DNA of 16,540 bases from UBA668 sp049424465 (GCA_049424465.1 JBMSSR010000032.1:1-16540), one strand, 5' to 3'; positions 1 through 6,484 are shown, counted from the stretch's first letter. The notes: generated by a model not told the origin, from the sequence alone. Program-made: numbers and translations.

Positions 1-146
1 TGCTGAGCGCACGGCACACCGTCACCGAATCACAGTCGCGGGCCACGTGCAACGGCCTTTCGTCGCAGACCGAGGGCGGGGGCCAGAGCGCCAGGGTCAC
101 CTTCCGAGCCGCGACGTCTGTCGAGTTGCTGTCCTCGACGTCTCGG

Positions 147-263
147 GGGACTCTCTCCGTGCCGGAGCGGGTGACGGGATCCGTCGCTCCGGGCTGATCA
201 CGATCGCCGCGACCTCTTGAGGGACTCTCTAGGTGCCCGAGCGGGTGACGGGATCCGTCGCTC
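147..263. repeat. Imperfect direct repeat carrying tRNA-Gly 3'-end-like cores
   Basis: Two units of about 43 bp, at 147-189 and 221-263, lie 74 bp apart. Each starts GGGACTCTCT, then after a short variable stretch carries GAGCGGGTGACGGGATCC and CGTCGCTC. Only a handful of bases differ between the units. The core GCGGGTGACGGGAT (167-180 and 241-254) matches, on the minus strand, the last T-arm and acceptor bases of the tRNA-Gly gene at 370-440. The GAG beside each core also matches the bases just 3' of the tRNA. Each unit can fold as a small imperfect hairpin through GAGCG and CGCTC ends. Confidence 0.7.
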
Positions 264-300
264 GTCGTGGATGATGCGACGGGCGAGGGCTGCGCCCTGC

Positions 301-322
301 GGGGGTGACGGGATCGAACGCG
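301..322 (-). repeat. Third degenerate copy of the tRNA-Gly T-arm/acceptor end
   Basis: Read on the minus strand, this stretch gives GCGTTCGATCCCGTCACCCCC. It is the closest of the three copies to the T-arm and acceptor end of the functional tRNA-Gly at 370-440, because it keeps the TTCGA of the T-loop. It is followed on the minus strand by a small hairpin, AGGGC-GCA-GCCCT (286-298), just as the real tRNA is followed by a larger one. No D-arm or anticodon arm is visible next to it, so it is a 3' fragment and not a gene. Confidence 0.6.
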
Positions 323-351
323 TCGCTCCTCCCGATTCGTGCGACCGCGAG

Positions 352-368
352 TCGGCCCTTCGGGCCGA
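352..368 (-). terminator. Hairpin terminator after tRNA-Gly
   Basis: A perfect 7-bp stem TCGGCCC/GGGCCGA closes a 3-nt loop directly downstream of the tRNA-Gly 3' end on the minus strand. No T-run follows, which is common in very GC-rich actinobacterial DNA. Its position against the tRNA end supports a role in termination or 3' processing. Confidence 0.6.
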
Positions 369-369
369 G

Positions 370-440
370 AGCGGGTGACGGGAATCGAACCCGCGTTGTC
401 TGCTTGGGAAGCAGATGTTCTGCCATTGAACTACACCCGC
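370..440 (-). tRNA. tRNA-Gly, anticodon CCC
   Basis: The 71-nt minus-strand gene folds into a full cloverleaf. The acceptor stem GCGGGTG/CACCCGC is perfect, the D-stem is GTTC/GAAC, and the anticodon stem TCTGC/GCAGA encloses loop TTCCCAA. The T-arm GCGGG-TTCGATT-CCCGT has one G-U pair. The anticodon CCC (positions 406-408) reads glycine codon GGG. The discriminator base is U, as expected for bacterial glycine tRNAs. The 3' CCA is not encoded (CTC follows), so it must be added by the nucleotidyltransferase. A hairpin terminator lies directly downstream, followed by degenerate copies of this tRNA's 3' end. Confidence 0.95.
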
Positions 441-491
441 ACGACGGGGCTCGGGGGCCGGGTGGTGCGGGCCGAGCACGTCTGCGGGTGC

Positions 492-497
492 AGGGTA
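492..497 (-). promoter_or_regulatory. Candidate -10 box for tRNA-Gly
   Basis: The minus-strand hexamer TACCCT, in the context GGCTACCCTG, fits the TANNNT form of actinobacterial -10 boxes. It lies about 52 bp before the mature tRNA 5' end. A TTTTCC 17 bp further upstream is a weak -35 match. The call rests on the resemblance to similar boxes before other genes in this window. Confidence 0.35.
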
Positions 498-569
498 GCC
501 AGCGGGGCGGGGCGGGAAAACCCGGCCGACAGGACGCCGTGATCCGGTCAGCGGTGAACCACTGGCCGG

Positions 570-785
570 TCAGCCGGCGACGAGGCTGACCAGGGCGACG
601 AGGGCGACCACGAGGCCGACGACGGCCATCGTCAGGCTGCGGCTGCGCGGGGCCTGTTCGAGATCGGCCTCGTCGCGCTTCACCTGTGGCGGGCGGACCA
701 GCGCCATCACGTTGCCGACGAACAGCGCACCGCCCATGGCGAGCAGCAGCCACACGATCAGGTCGTCGCCGAAGAGCATGCGCAC
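570..785 (-). CDS. Small two-helix membrane protein, unknown function
   Basis: This encodes 71 residues from a GTG at 785, or 69 residues from an ATG at 779; neither has a strong ribosome-binding site. Two hydrophobic segments are clear: about residues 9-29 (LIVWLLLAMGGALFVGNVMAL) and about 51-70 (SLTMAVVGLVVALVALVSLV). A charged linker with KRDEADLEQ separates them. The protein probably sits in the cytoplasmic membrane with a short hydrophilic loop. It follows the MetE-like gene by 42 bp on the same strand and may be co-transcribed with it. I do not recognise the family and assign no function. Confidence 0.7.
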   Translation of the reverse strand: MRMLFGDDLIVWLLLAMGGALFVGNVMALVRPPQVKRDEADLEQAPRSRSLTMAVVGLVVALVALVSLVAG

Positions 786-827
786 AGTCTGCCGCCGGAT
801 GACGTCGGCGACCGCACGCAGCCGGAC

Positions 828-1967
828 TCAGCCGAAGAGTCGCCTGCTCGCGATCTCGCAGCCCTGCGACAGGCTCGCCAGCTTGGCCCACGCCACATCG
901 GGGTCGATGCCCTGCATGCCGACGTGGATGCTGAAGCCGCAGTCGACCCCCGCCATCAAGCGGTCGGGTGGCACGACCTGCGCCCACTGTTCGATGCGCT
1001 GGGCCACCACGTCGGGGTGCTCGATGTAGTTGGACTGCGGCTCGATGACACCGGGGCACAGCACCTTGTCCTCGGGCACGCCCAGTTCCTTCAGCACCTT
1101 CCACTCGTGCTGGTGGCGCGGGTTGGCACCCTCGAGCAGCACCGTGCGTGGCTTGGCCGTCCACACGATGTCGATGAGGTCCTGCACCGGCACGTCGCAA
1201 TGGTGCGGTCCCGGGTAGTTGCCCCAGCAGATGTGCATGCGCAGCTGCTCGGCAGGGATGTTGCGCACCGCATGGTTGAGCGCCTCGATGTTGGTGCGGA
1301 TCGTGGCGCGGTAGTCCTCGAGGCTGAGGTGCGCGTATGCCGAGTGACGACCCATACCGAGGTCGGGGCAGTCGAGCTGCACGGTGGCACCCGTCGCGGC
1401 GATGGCTTCGTACTCGACGCGCATCGCCTCGGCGATCGCAAAGACGTACTCCTCGCGCGTCGCGTAGTACTCGTTGTTGAAGAACACGCTGACGACACCG
1501 GGCGAGGCAGCACTGCTGAAGACCCGGCCGTGGCCGGTCGCAGCGGCTGCCGCATTCAGCAGCGTGGCGTCCTTCACCGCCGCGTCGGCGTCCTTCACGC
1601 CGACCGGACCGGTGCACGCCGGCGCCGTGCGCTTACGGCGACCCGGGTTGCCCGCCACGATCTCCTGGCTGCGCGGGAAGTCGACGAGGTCCTGGAAGTG
1701 GTAGTTCTGCACCGACTCACCCTCGAAGCCGCTCAGGCGATCCTTCACATAGGTGGCGTACGACGGCTTCGACATCTCGCCGTCGTTGATGACGCTGACC
1801 CCTGCCGCCACCTGCTTGGCGACGATCTCGGTGACGGCGGTCTCGATGCGCGCCTCGAGCGCGTGCCGGTCGACGGGGATGCCGTCACCGACCGCCCACA
1901 TCATCGCGATCAGGTCGTCGGGGCGCGGGAGGCTGCCGGTGTGGGTGCAAAGGATCTCGCCGGGCAT
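828..1967 (-). CDS. Cobalamin-independent methionine synthase (MetE C-terminal)-like zinc methyltransferase
   Basis: This 379-residue protein belongs to the Meth_synt_2 / MetE C-terminal family (UROD/MetE-like barrel). These enzymes use a zinc-bound thiol as nucleophile in methyl or alkyl transfer. The family opening THTGSLPRP is at residues 8-15. The probable zinc ligands are His245 and Cys247 (MHICWGNYPG), Glu279 (VLLEGANPR) and Cys343 (GVDCGF), matching the H-x-C, E, C set of MetE. The N-terminal folate-binding half of full-length MetE is absent. The start at 1967 has GAGGAG 6 bp upstream; the longer frame to 2219 is an artefact. The same family contains epoxyalkane:coenzyme M transferases of similar length, so the substrate cannot be named. 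Its neighbours are catabolic in appearance and no methionine genes are visible. Confidence 0.88.
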   Translation of the reverse strand: MPGEILCTHTGSLPRPDDLIAMMWAVGDGIPVDRHALEARIETAVTEIVAKQVAAGVSVINDGEMSKPSYATYVKDRLSGFEGESVQNYHFQDLVDFPRSQEIVAGNPGRRKRTAPACTGPVGVKDADAAVKDATLLNAAAAATGHGRVFSSAASPGVVSVFFNNEYYATREEYVFAIAEAMRVEYEAIAATGATVQLDCPDLGMGRHSAYAHLSLEDYRATIRTNIEALNHAVRNIPAEQLRMHICWGNYPGPHHCDVPVQDLIDIVWTAKPRTVLLEGANPRHQHEWKVLKELGVPEDKVLCPGVIEPQSNYIEHPDVVAQRIEQWAQVVPPDRLMAGVDCGFSIHVGMQGIDPDVAWAKLASLSQGCEIASRRLFG

Positions 1968-2070
1968 GGGTGCTCCTCGTCGACGGGCCGCCCGCGCGCC
2001 GGGGCCGGCGACGGGTCGGTGCACTGGTGCGGGAACGACCACGAGTCCGACTCGCACCGTTTCCGAGGTC

Positions 2071-2080
2071 ACTGTACGCT
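2071..2080. promoter_or_regulatory. Overlapping divergent -10 boxes between MetE-like and VOC genes
   Basis: The ten bases ACTGTACGCT contain TACGCT on the plus strand (2075-2080) and TACAGT on the minus strand (2071-2076). Both fit TANNNT and share two bases. They would serve the VOC gene to the right and the MetE-like gene to the left. No convincing -35 box is seen for either. The palindromic site at 2091-2116 begins about where plus-strand transcription would start. Confidence 0.35.
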
Positions 2081-2090
2081 GAGTGGCTGA

Positions 2091-2116
2091 GTGTCCGCCC
2101 ATCGGACACGTGTCCG
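2091..2116. promoter_or_regulatory. Palindromic operator candidate with three GTGTCCG half-sites
   Basis: GTGTCCG (2091-2097), its complement CGGACAC (2103-2109) and GTGTCCG again (2110-2116) lie in a row. The last two form a perfect 14-bp palindrome and the first two form an inverted repeat with a 5-bp spacer. The site lies in the divergent intergenic region, just downstream of a possible -10 for the VOC gene and 47 bp before its start. This geometry suits a dimeric repressor. The regulator is not identified; the nearby IclR protein is one candidate. Confidence 0.55.
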
Positions 2117-2163
2117 GAACACGGGCACCGCGCACGGTTGCCCAGCACACAAGGAGTCCACCG

Positions 2164-2700
2164 ATGAGCACCGCCACACCGATCGCCCAGCGCCTCCACC
2201 ACACGGCGTACCTCACCAAGGACCAGGAGGCGACGCGTCACTTCTACGAGGACATCCTCGGGTTCCCGCTCCTCGCCACGTGGTCGGAGGCCGACGAGCT
2301 GTTCGGCGCCGTTCGTGTGTACTGCCACACCTTCTTCGGCCTCGCCGACGGCAGCGCACTGGCCTTCTTCCAGTTCGCCGACCAGAAGGACCAGGACGAG
2401 TTCGACCCGGCCTTGACGCCGTCACCGTTCCGCCACATCGCGCTGAAGGTCGACGCCGCTGGTCAGGCCGAGCTCGAGCGCCGCCTCAAGGACGCCGGCT
2501 GGAAGCCCGAGGGCACCTACGTGCTCGAGCACGGCTACTGCCGCTCGCTGTACACCGAGGACCCCAACGGCATGCTGCTCGAGTTCACCGTCGACGTGCC
2601 GCACGCCGGCGACATCGCCATCGAGCGCTCGGCCGACGCGCACGAGACCCTGAAGCGCTGGCTCGCGGGCGACCACACCAGCAACAACACCTACCGCTGA
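2164..2700 (+). CDS. VOC superfamily (glyoxalase / extradiol dioxygenase fold) protein
   Basis: The 178-residue protein has the vicinal-oxygen-chelate pattern. It opens LHHTAYLTKDQEATRHFYEDILGF, has FRHIALKV in the middle and ends its second module with YTEDPNGMLLEF. Probable metal ligands are His12 or His13, His91 and Glu140. VOC enzymes are soluble metalloenzymes that isomerise, epimerise, hydrolyse or oxidise substrates bound through vicinal oxygens; family alone does not fix the reaction here. The start at 2164 is supported by AAGGAG at 2151-2156 with a 7-bp spacer. It is transcribed away from the MetE-like gene and converges on the IclR gene. A palindrome in its leader suggests inducible control, perhaps by a small-molecule substrate. 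Confidence 0.88.
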   Translation: MSTATPIAQRLHHTAYLTKDQEATRHFYEDILGFPLLATWSEADELFGAVRVYCHTFFGLADGSALAFFQFADQKDQDEFDPALTPSPFRHIALKVDAAGQAELERRLKDAGWKPEGTYVLEHGYCRSLYTEDPNGMLLEFTVDVPHAGDIAIERSADAHETLKRWLAGDHTSNNTYR

Positions 2701-2749
2701 GCCGTCCCGGCCGTCGGCGCCTGACTACAGCGCGGCGTTGGCGGCCAGG

Positions 2750-3655
2750 TCAGCGGGCGCGTGCGCTCGTGGCGACCTTGGCCGGTCGGGTCGCGGCGGT
2801 CGCGGTGTCGGCCACCTCGGTCACCGGCAGCGTCGACAGGTGGGCCCACTCGGCCGACACGGCACTCGCCGTCTTCAGCAGCAGCGGGAGGTACGTCTTC
2901 GTGAGCGTCGTCACCGAGGTCTCGGCAGCATGAACCGTCACGTTCATGGCCGCGCGCACCCGACCCTCGCCATCGCGCACGGGCGCGGCAATCGACCGGA
3001 TGCCGAGCGACAGACGCTCGTCGCTCATCGCCCACCCGCGCTCGCGTGTCTCGGCAAGGATGCGGTCGAGTTCCTTCGATGTGGGGATGATCCGCGGGAT
3101 GACCCCCGAGCGGGACGGCTGGCGCACCGCGGTGTCGAGCGAGCGGCGATCGAGGTCGGCCAGCAGCACGTGGCCCATCGAGGTGGCGACTGCGGGGAAG
3201 CGGGTACCGATGTGCACCGAGAGCGCGATGATCTTCGCCACCGGCACACGCGCGGTGTAGATGATGTCGCTGCCGTCGAGCTGCGACATCGAGCTCGATT
3301 CACCGGTGCGCCGCACGAGCTCGACGAGATGCGGGCGTGCGACATCCCACACGCTCTGTGCGGCGATCGTCGCCGTGCCCAGCTCGAGGACACGGGTGGT
3401 CAGCGAGAACACACCGTCCGTCGACCGCACGTAGCCGAGGTGCTCGAGCGTCAGCAGCAGCCGGCGCGCCGGCGGGCGCGCCAGACCGGTGCGGGCCGCG
3501 ACGTCGCTGACCGTCAGTTCCATCGCCGTCGGGCCGAAGCACGTCAGCACCTCGAGGCCGCGGGCCAGTGCCTCGACGAAATCGCCCTCGCGAGGCGCGT
3601 CCGCTGCGGTGGGTGCTGCGCCCCGACCCCTACCCTTCGATTGGCGAGCCGCCAC
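2750..3655 (-). CDS. IclR family transcriptional regulator
   Basis: About 301 residues. Residues near 25-80 form the winged helix-turn-helix, including LTVSDVAARTGLARPPARRLL and LEHLGYV. The rest is the IclR effector-binding domain, with LVELVRRTGESSSMSQLDGSDIIYTARVP and the late segment SIAAPVRDGEGRVRAAMNVTV typical of the PcaR/PobR branch. I chose the GTG at 3655 because AAGAAGG lies 9 bp before it; a GTG at 3664 directly abuts that site and gives 304 residues. The gene diverges from the CoA-transferase with an inverted repeat between them, so it probably controls that gene and itself. The branch often senses aromatic or dicarboxylic acids, but the ligand here is unknown. Confidence 0.93.
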   Translation of the reverse strand: MAARQSKGRGRGAAPTAADAPREGDFVEALARGLEVLTCFGPTAMELTVSDVAARTGLARPPARRLLLTLEHLGYVRSTDGVFSLTTRVLELGTATIAAQSVWDVARPHLVELVRRTGESSSMSQLDGSDIIYTARVPVAKIIALSVHIGTRFPAVATSMGHVLLADLDRRSLDTAVRQPSRSGVIPRIIPTSKELDRILAETRERGWAMSDERLSLGIRSIAAPVRDGEGRVRAAMNVTVHAAETSVTTLTKTYLPLLLKTASAVSAEWAHLSTLPVTEVADTATAATRPAKVATSARAR

Positions 3656-3681
3656 GTCGACCACCCTTCTTGCACCGGCTC

Positions 3682-3705
3682 ACGGTGACACTGCACCGTC
3701 ACCGT
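3682..3705. promoter_or_regulatory. Inverted-repeat operator candidate between iclR-type gene and CoA-transferase
   Basis: ACGGTGA (3682-3688) and TCACCGT (3699-3705) form a perfect 7-bp inverted repeat with a 10-bp spacer. A nested pair CGGTG/CACCG (3683-3687 and 3694-3698) adds further symmetry. It sits in the short divergent gap between the IclR gene and the CoA-transferase gene, the usual place for an IclR site. No clear -35/-10 pair is seen around it. Confidence 0.5.
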
Positions 3706-3751
3706 ACCGCCCCGACCTCCACCCCCACCGACCCGATCGAGAGCACGCCCC

Positions 3752-4930
3752 ATGACCAGCACCGCCGCCCACACCGACGCCGACGCCCCGAAGGGCCCGC
3801 TCGACGGACTGATCGTCGCCGACCTCTCGCGGGTACTCGCCGGCCCCTACTGCTCGATGCTGCTCGCCGACCTGGGGGCGACGGTCATCAAGGTCGAGAG
3901 CCCGGCGGGTGACGAGACCCGCACGTGGATGCCGCCCGAGAAGGACGGCACGTCGACGTACTACCTGTCGATCAACCGCAACAAGCGGTCGATCGTGCTC
4001 GACTTCTCCGACCCCGACGACGTCGCGCTGACGAAGGAACTGCTCCGTCGCGCCGACATCTGCATCGAGAACTTCAAGGTCGGCGGCCTCGACAAGTTCG
4101 GCCTCGGCTACGACGCCGCACGCGAGATCAACCCGTCGATCATCTACCTGTCGATCAGTGGCTTCGGCACCAAGGGTGGCGCGGCACTGCCCGGGTACGA
4201 CCTCGTGGTGCAGGCGGTGTCGGGGCTGATGAGCCTCACCGGCCCGAGCGACGGTCCGGCGTACCGGGCAGGCATCGCTGCGTTCGACGTGATGACCGGT
4301 CTGCACGGCGCCATCGGTGTGCTCGCCGCACTGCACCACCGTGCTGTGACCGGTGAGGGTCAGCACGTCGAGGTGAACCTGCTGGCGTCGGCGATGTCGG
4401 GCCTGGTCAACCACACGGGTGCGTACACGCTCGCCGAGGTGGTCGCGCACCGCATGGGCAACGAGCACCCGAGCGTCTACCCGTACCAGACGATGCCGAC
4501 CAAGGACCGTGATGTCATCATCACGGCGGCCAACGACCGTCAGTTCCGGTCGCTGTGCAAGGTGCTCGGTATCCCCGAGATCGCCGACGACCCGCGGTTC
4601 GCACTGAACGCCGACCGCACGGCCAATCGCGACCAACTGCACCCGATCCTGGTCGAGCGGCTGTCGCACTGGTCGGCCGACGACCTGTTCGTGCAACTGA
4701 ATGCCGCTGGTGTGCCGTGCGGGCCGATCAACTCGATCGGTGAGGGCGTCGAGCTGGCCGAGCGACTCGGGCTCGCGCCGCGCGTGACGGTGGGCGAGGG
4801 TGACCGCGCCGTGACTGTGGTGCGCAACCCGATCACGTTCAGCGAGTCGAGCCCGCAGTACCGACTACCGCCCCCGGGTCTCGGCGAGCACTCCGACGAG
4901 ATCCGCCAGTGGCTCGCCACGGCACCGTGA
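3752..4930 (+). CDS. CaiB/BaiF family (class III) CoA-transferase
   Basis: At 392 residues this is the usual length for class III CoA-transferases, which move CoA between carboxylic acids through an aspartyl-CoA intermediate. The family opening LDGLIVADLSRVLAGPYCSMLLADLGATVIKVE is at about residues 17-49. It is followed by NRNKRSIVLDF and by PSIIYLSISGFG. The catalytic aspartate is probably Asp179 in AFDVMTGLHG. The C-terminal part carries AGVPCGPINSIGE and ends with the typical GEHSDEI. The protein is cytosolic and likely dimeric. It diverges from an IclR regulator and is followed 46 bp later by a citrate-synthase-fold lyase. It may therefore make the CoA ester that the lyase cleaves. Donor and acceptor are not known. 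Confidence 0.94.
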   Translation: MTSTAAHTDADAPKGPLDGLIVADLSRVLAGPYCSMLLADLGATVIKVESPAGDETRTWMPPEKDGTSTYYLSINRNKRSIVLDFSDPDDVALTKELLRRADICIENFKVGGLDKFGLGYDAAREINPSIIYLSISGFGTKGGAALPGYDLVVQAVSGLMSLTGPSDGPAYRAGIAAFDVMTGLHGAIGVLAALHHRAVTGEGQHVEVNLLASAMSGLVNHTGAYTLAEVVAHRMGNEHPSVYPYQTMPTKDRDVIITAANDRQFRSLCKVLGIPEIADDPRFALNADRTANRDQLHPILVERLSHWSADDLFVQLNAAGVPCGPINSIGEGVELAERLGLAPRVTVGEGDRAVTVVRNPITFSESSPQYRLPPPGLGEHSDEIRQWLATAP

Positions 4931-4976
4931 CGACGGCCCTCACCGACACACCCCACCGACGAACAGCGAGCAGACG

Positions 4977-5774
4977 ATGACCACTCCCCCCACGTACCGC
5001 ACCGGCCTCGGCGCCTCCGACCTGCACACGATCTCGCTGCTCGGCCACGACCTGGCCGGCGACCTGATGGGCAAGGTCGGCTTCGGCGAGCTGTCGTACT
5101 GGATGATGACCAAGCGGCGACCGACACCCGGGCAGAGCGTGCTGTTCGAGGCGGTGCTCTGCGCGCTCGCCGACCACGGCTTCACGCCGACGGCCATCGC
5201 GTCGCGACTCACCCTGCTGAGCGCTCCCGACAGTGTGCAGGGCGCGCTGGCTGCCGGTCTCCTCGGCGGTGGTTCGCGCTTCCTCGGTGTCACCGAGAAC
5301 TCGGCAGCATTCCTGCACCGCACCATCTCGTCGCTCGAGGTGCTGCCGATCGACGACGAAGGCTGGGACGCGGTAGCGCTGCAGGCAGTTACCGGGGCCA
5401 AGGCTGCGGGGTCGTTCGTGCCGGGCCTCGGTCACCCCGTGCACAAGGACGGCGACCCGCGTACTGCTCGACTGTTCGAACTTGCGGCAGAGCATGGAGT
5501 GCTCGGGTCGCACCTGCAGCTCTTCGCGGCGATCGGTCGTGTGCACCCGCAGGTACTCGGTCGCACGCTGCCGCTGAACGGTGCCGGCGTGTGCGGCGCA
5601 GTGCTCGCCGACATCGACATCCCACTCGGTGTCGTGCGCGGTGTTGCGCTGCTCGCGCGCTGCGCCGGCCTGCTGGGCCAGCTCGCCGAGGAGATGAACG
5701 ACCCGATCGGCATGGACATCTACATGAACGTCGATCGCAACACCGACTACCGGCCACCTGTCAGCGGTCACTGA
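4977..5774 (+). CDS. Citrate-synthase-fold protein, citryl-CoA lyase-like
   Basis: The protein has 265 residues, against about 370-430 for citrate synthase, but keeps the catalytic framework. His67 in ALADHGFTPT corresponds to the first catalytic histidine. His153 in GLGHPVHKDGDPR corresponds to the GHRVYK-DPR motif of citrate synthase, and Asp253 in MNVDRNTDY to the NVD motif. It therefore probably makes or breaks a C-C bond on a CoA thioester, and short members of this family are usually called citryl-CoA lyases. It follows the CoA-transferase on the same strand, which fits activation followed by cleavage to acetyl-CoA and an oxo-acid. The upstream ribosome-binding site is weak. The substrate is not determined by sequence, and a synthase direction is also possible. 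Confidence 0.85.
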   Translation: MTTPPTYRTGLGASDLHTISLLGHDLAGDLMGKVGFGELSYWMMTKRRPTPGQSVLFEAVLCALADHGFTPTAIASRLTLLSAPDSVQGALAAGLLGGGSRFLGVTENSAAFLHRTISSLEVLPIDDEGWDAVALQAVTGAKAAGSFVPGLGHPVHKDGDPRTARLFELAAEHGVLGSHLQLFAAIGRVHPQVLGRTLPLNGAGVCGAVLADIDIPLGVVRGVALLARCAGLLGQLAEEMNDPIGMDIYMNVDRNTDYRPPVSGH

Positions 5775-5833
5775 GTCCGCGACCGGCGCGGGCAGCCTCG
5801 TGCAGGGTTCGCCGCTGCTTGTCCGCAGAGTGG

Positions 5834-5856
5834 TACCTTGCCCGCATGGCGGGCAA
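5834..5856 (+). promoter_or_regulatory. Candidate -10 box overlapped by a perfect inverted repeat
   Basis: TACCTT at 5834-5839 fits TANNNT. It overlaps the left arm of a perfect inverted repeat, TTGCCCGC (5838-5845), ATG, GCGGGCAA (5849-5856). The arms have 8 bp and the spacer 3 bp. The repeat covers the expected transcription start of the membrane-protein gene at 5887, so it could be an operator. It lies 64 bp after the lyase stop codon and could instead be that operon's terminator hairpin. No -35 box at normal spacing is seen. Confidence 0.4.
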
Positions 5857-5886
5857 CCCGCCCGCCACGATACATGGGGGTATCAC

Positions 5887-6444
5887 ATGGCTAGTCCCGG
5901 TCAGCCGGCTGCTCGTTGGCGTCGTTTCGTCGACGAGCGTCCGATCGCCAGCATTCTCCTCATCGGCTTCATCGCCACCCAGCTCGGCACCTACTTCGGC
6001 TACGTGTTCCCGGCCGTCGGTCTGCCCACGCTGCCGTGGCCGATGTACAACGGTGCACTCGCCACCGGCATCGCCGGGCCCAACTGGGGCGCGTACTTCA
6101 CCGATGCCAGCAACGCAGGCACCCTGTTCTTCACGGGTCACGCGCTGCACCTGCTGAACGGCATCGTGTTCGCCGTGCTGTACGGCGTCATCGGCCGCCA
6201 CACCCTGCCGTTCAACGGCAAGACCAACGCGGGCAACATCCAGAAGGGTCTGCTGTACGGCGTCATCATGACGATCATCAGCGCCGGCTGGCTCGTGCCG
6301 TACGCCTACGTCGCCCACCAGGGCTACGGCCTGTTCCTGATGGATGGCCCCGACGGCTGGAAGCTGCCCTTCGGCATCCTCGTCTGGCACCTCATCTACG
6401 GCTACTTCCTCGGCCAGCTGTACCAGCCGAGCGACGAGGACTGA
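5887..6444 (+). CDS. Four-helix integral membrane protein, unknown function
   Basis: The product has 185 residues starting at MASPGQ; GGGGGT lies just upstream, and the longer frame to 5800 adds only non-coding-like sequence. Four hydrophobic segments are visible: about residues 20-44 (SILLIGFIATQLGTYFGYVF), 78-100 (LFFTGHALHLLNGIVFAVLYGVIG), 119-142 (GLLYGVIMTIISAGWLVPYAYV) and 160-180 (LPFGILVWHLIYGYFLGQLY). Histidines lie within or next to helices 2 and 4 (GHALHLLNG and VWHLIYG), which could bind metal or haem, but nothing proves this. I do not recognise the family. It stands apart from its neighbours, with its own upstream inverted repeat and a convergent protease gene downstream. Confidence 0.8.
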   Translation: MASPGQPAARWRRFVDERPIASILLIGFIATQLGTYFGYVFPAVGLPTLPWPMYNGALATGIAGPNWGAYFTDASNAGTLFFTGHALHLLNGIVFAVLYGVIGRHTLPFNGKTNAGNIQKGLLYGVIMTIISAGWLVPYAYVAHQGYGLFLMDGPDGWKLPFGILVWHLIYGYFLGQLYQPSDED

Positions 6445-6484
6445 CGTCGACACCACCTGGTCGTGACCCGATCACGACAATGAC

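Larger units (their letters stand above)
1..369. other. Non-coding region with no confident gene; holds tRNA 3'-end repeats
   Basis: I find no gene here that I can defend. One minus-strand frame stays open from about position 260 to the left edge and would read CDERPLHVARDCDSVTVCRALS-like sequence at its end. Its only GTG start, at 98-100, has a GGAAG directly against it, which is too close for a normal ribosome site. The plus-strand frame sharing the same wobble positions is also GC-rich, so base composition cannot decide. A gene running off the left edge is possible but unproven. The rest of the region holds degenerate copies of the tRNA-Gly 3' end and hairpins, listed separately. Confidence 0.5.

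Noticed and set aside
229..1617. 462-residue minus-strand frame across the tRNA and two genes
   Set aside because: It crosses the tRNA-Gly gene and overlaps the MetE-like and small membrane genes in a different frame; composition is arginine-rich and artefactual.
924..2090. 388-residue plus-strand frame opposite the MetE-like gene
   Set aside because: Shadow frame with low-complexity charged sequence; the minus-strand protein carries all the zinc ligands and a good ribosome site.
1968..2219. 84-residue N-terminal extension of the MetE-like protein
   Set aside because: The family begins at the MPGEILCTHTGSLPRP segment, which has its own GAGGAG site; the extension covers the divergent promoter and operator.
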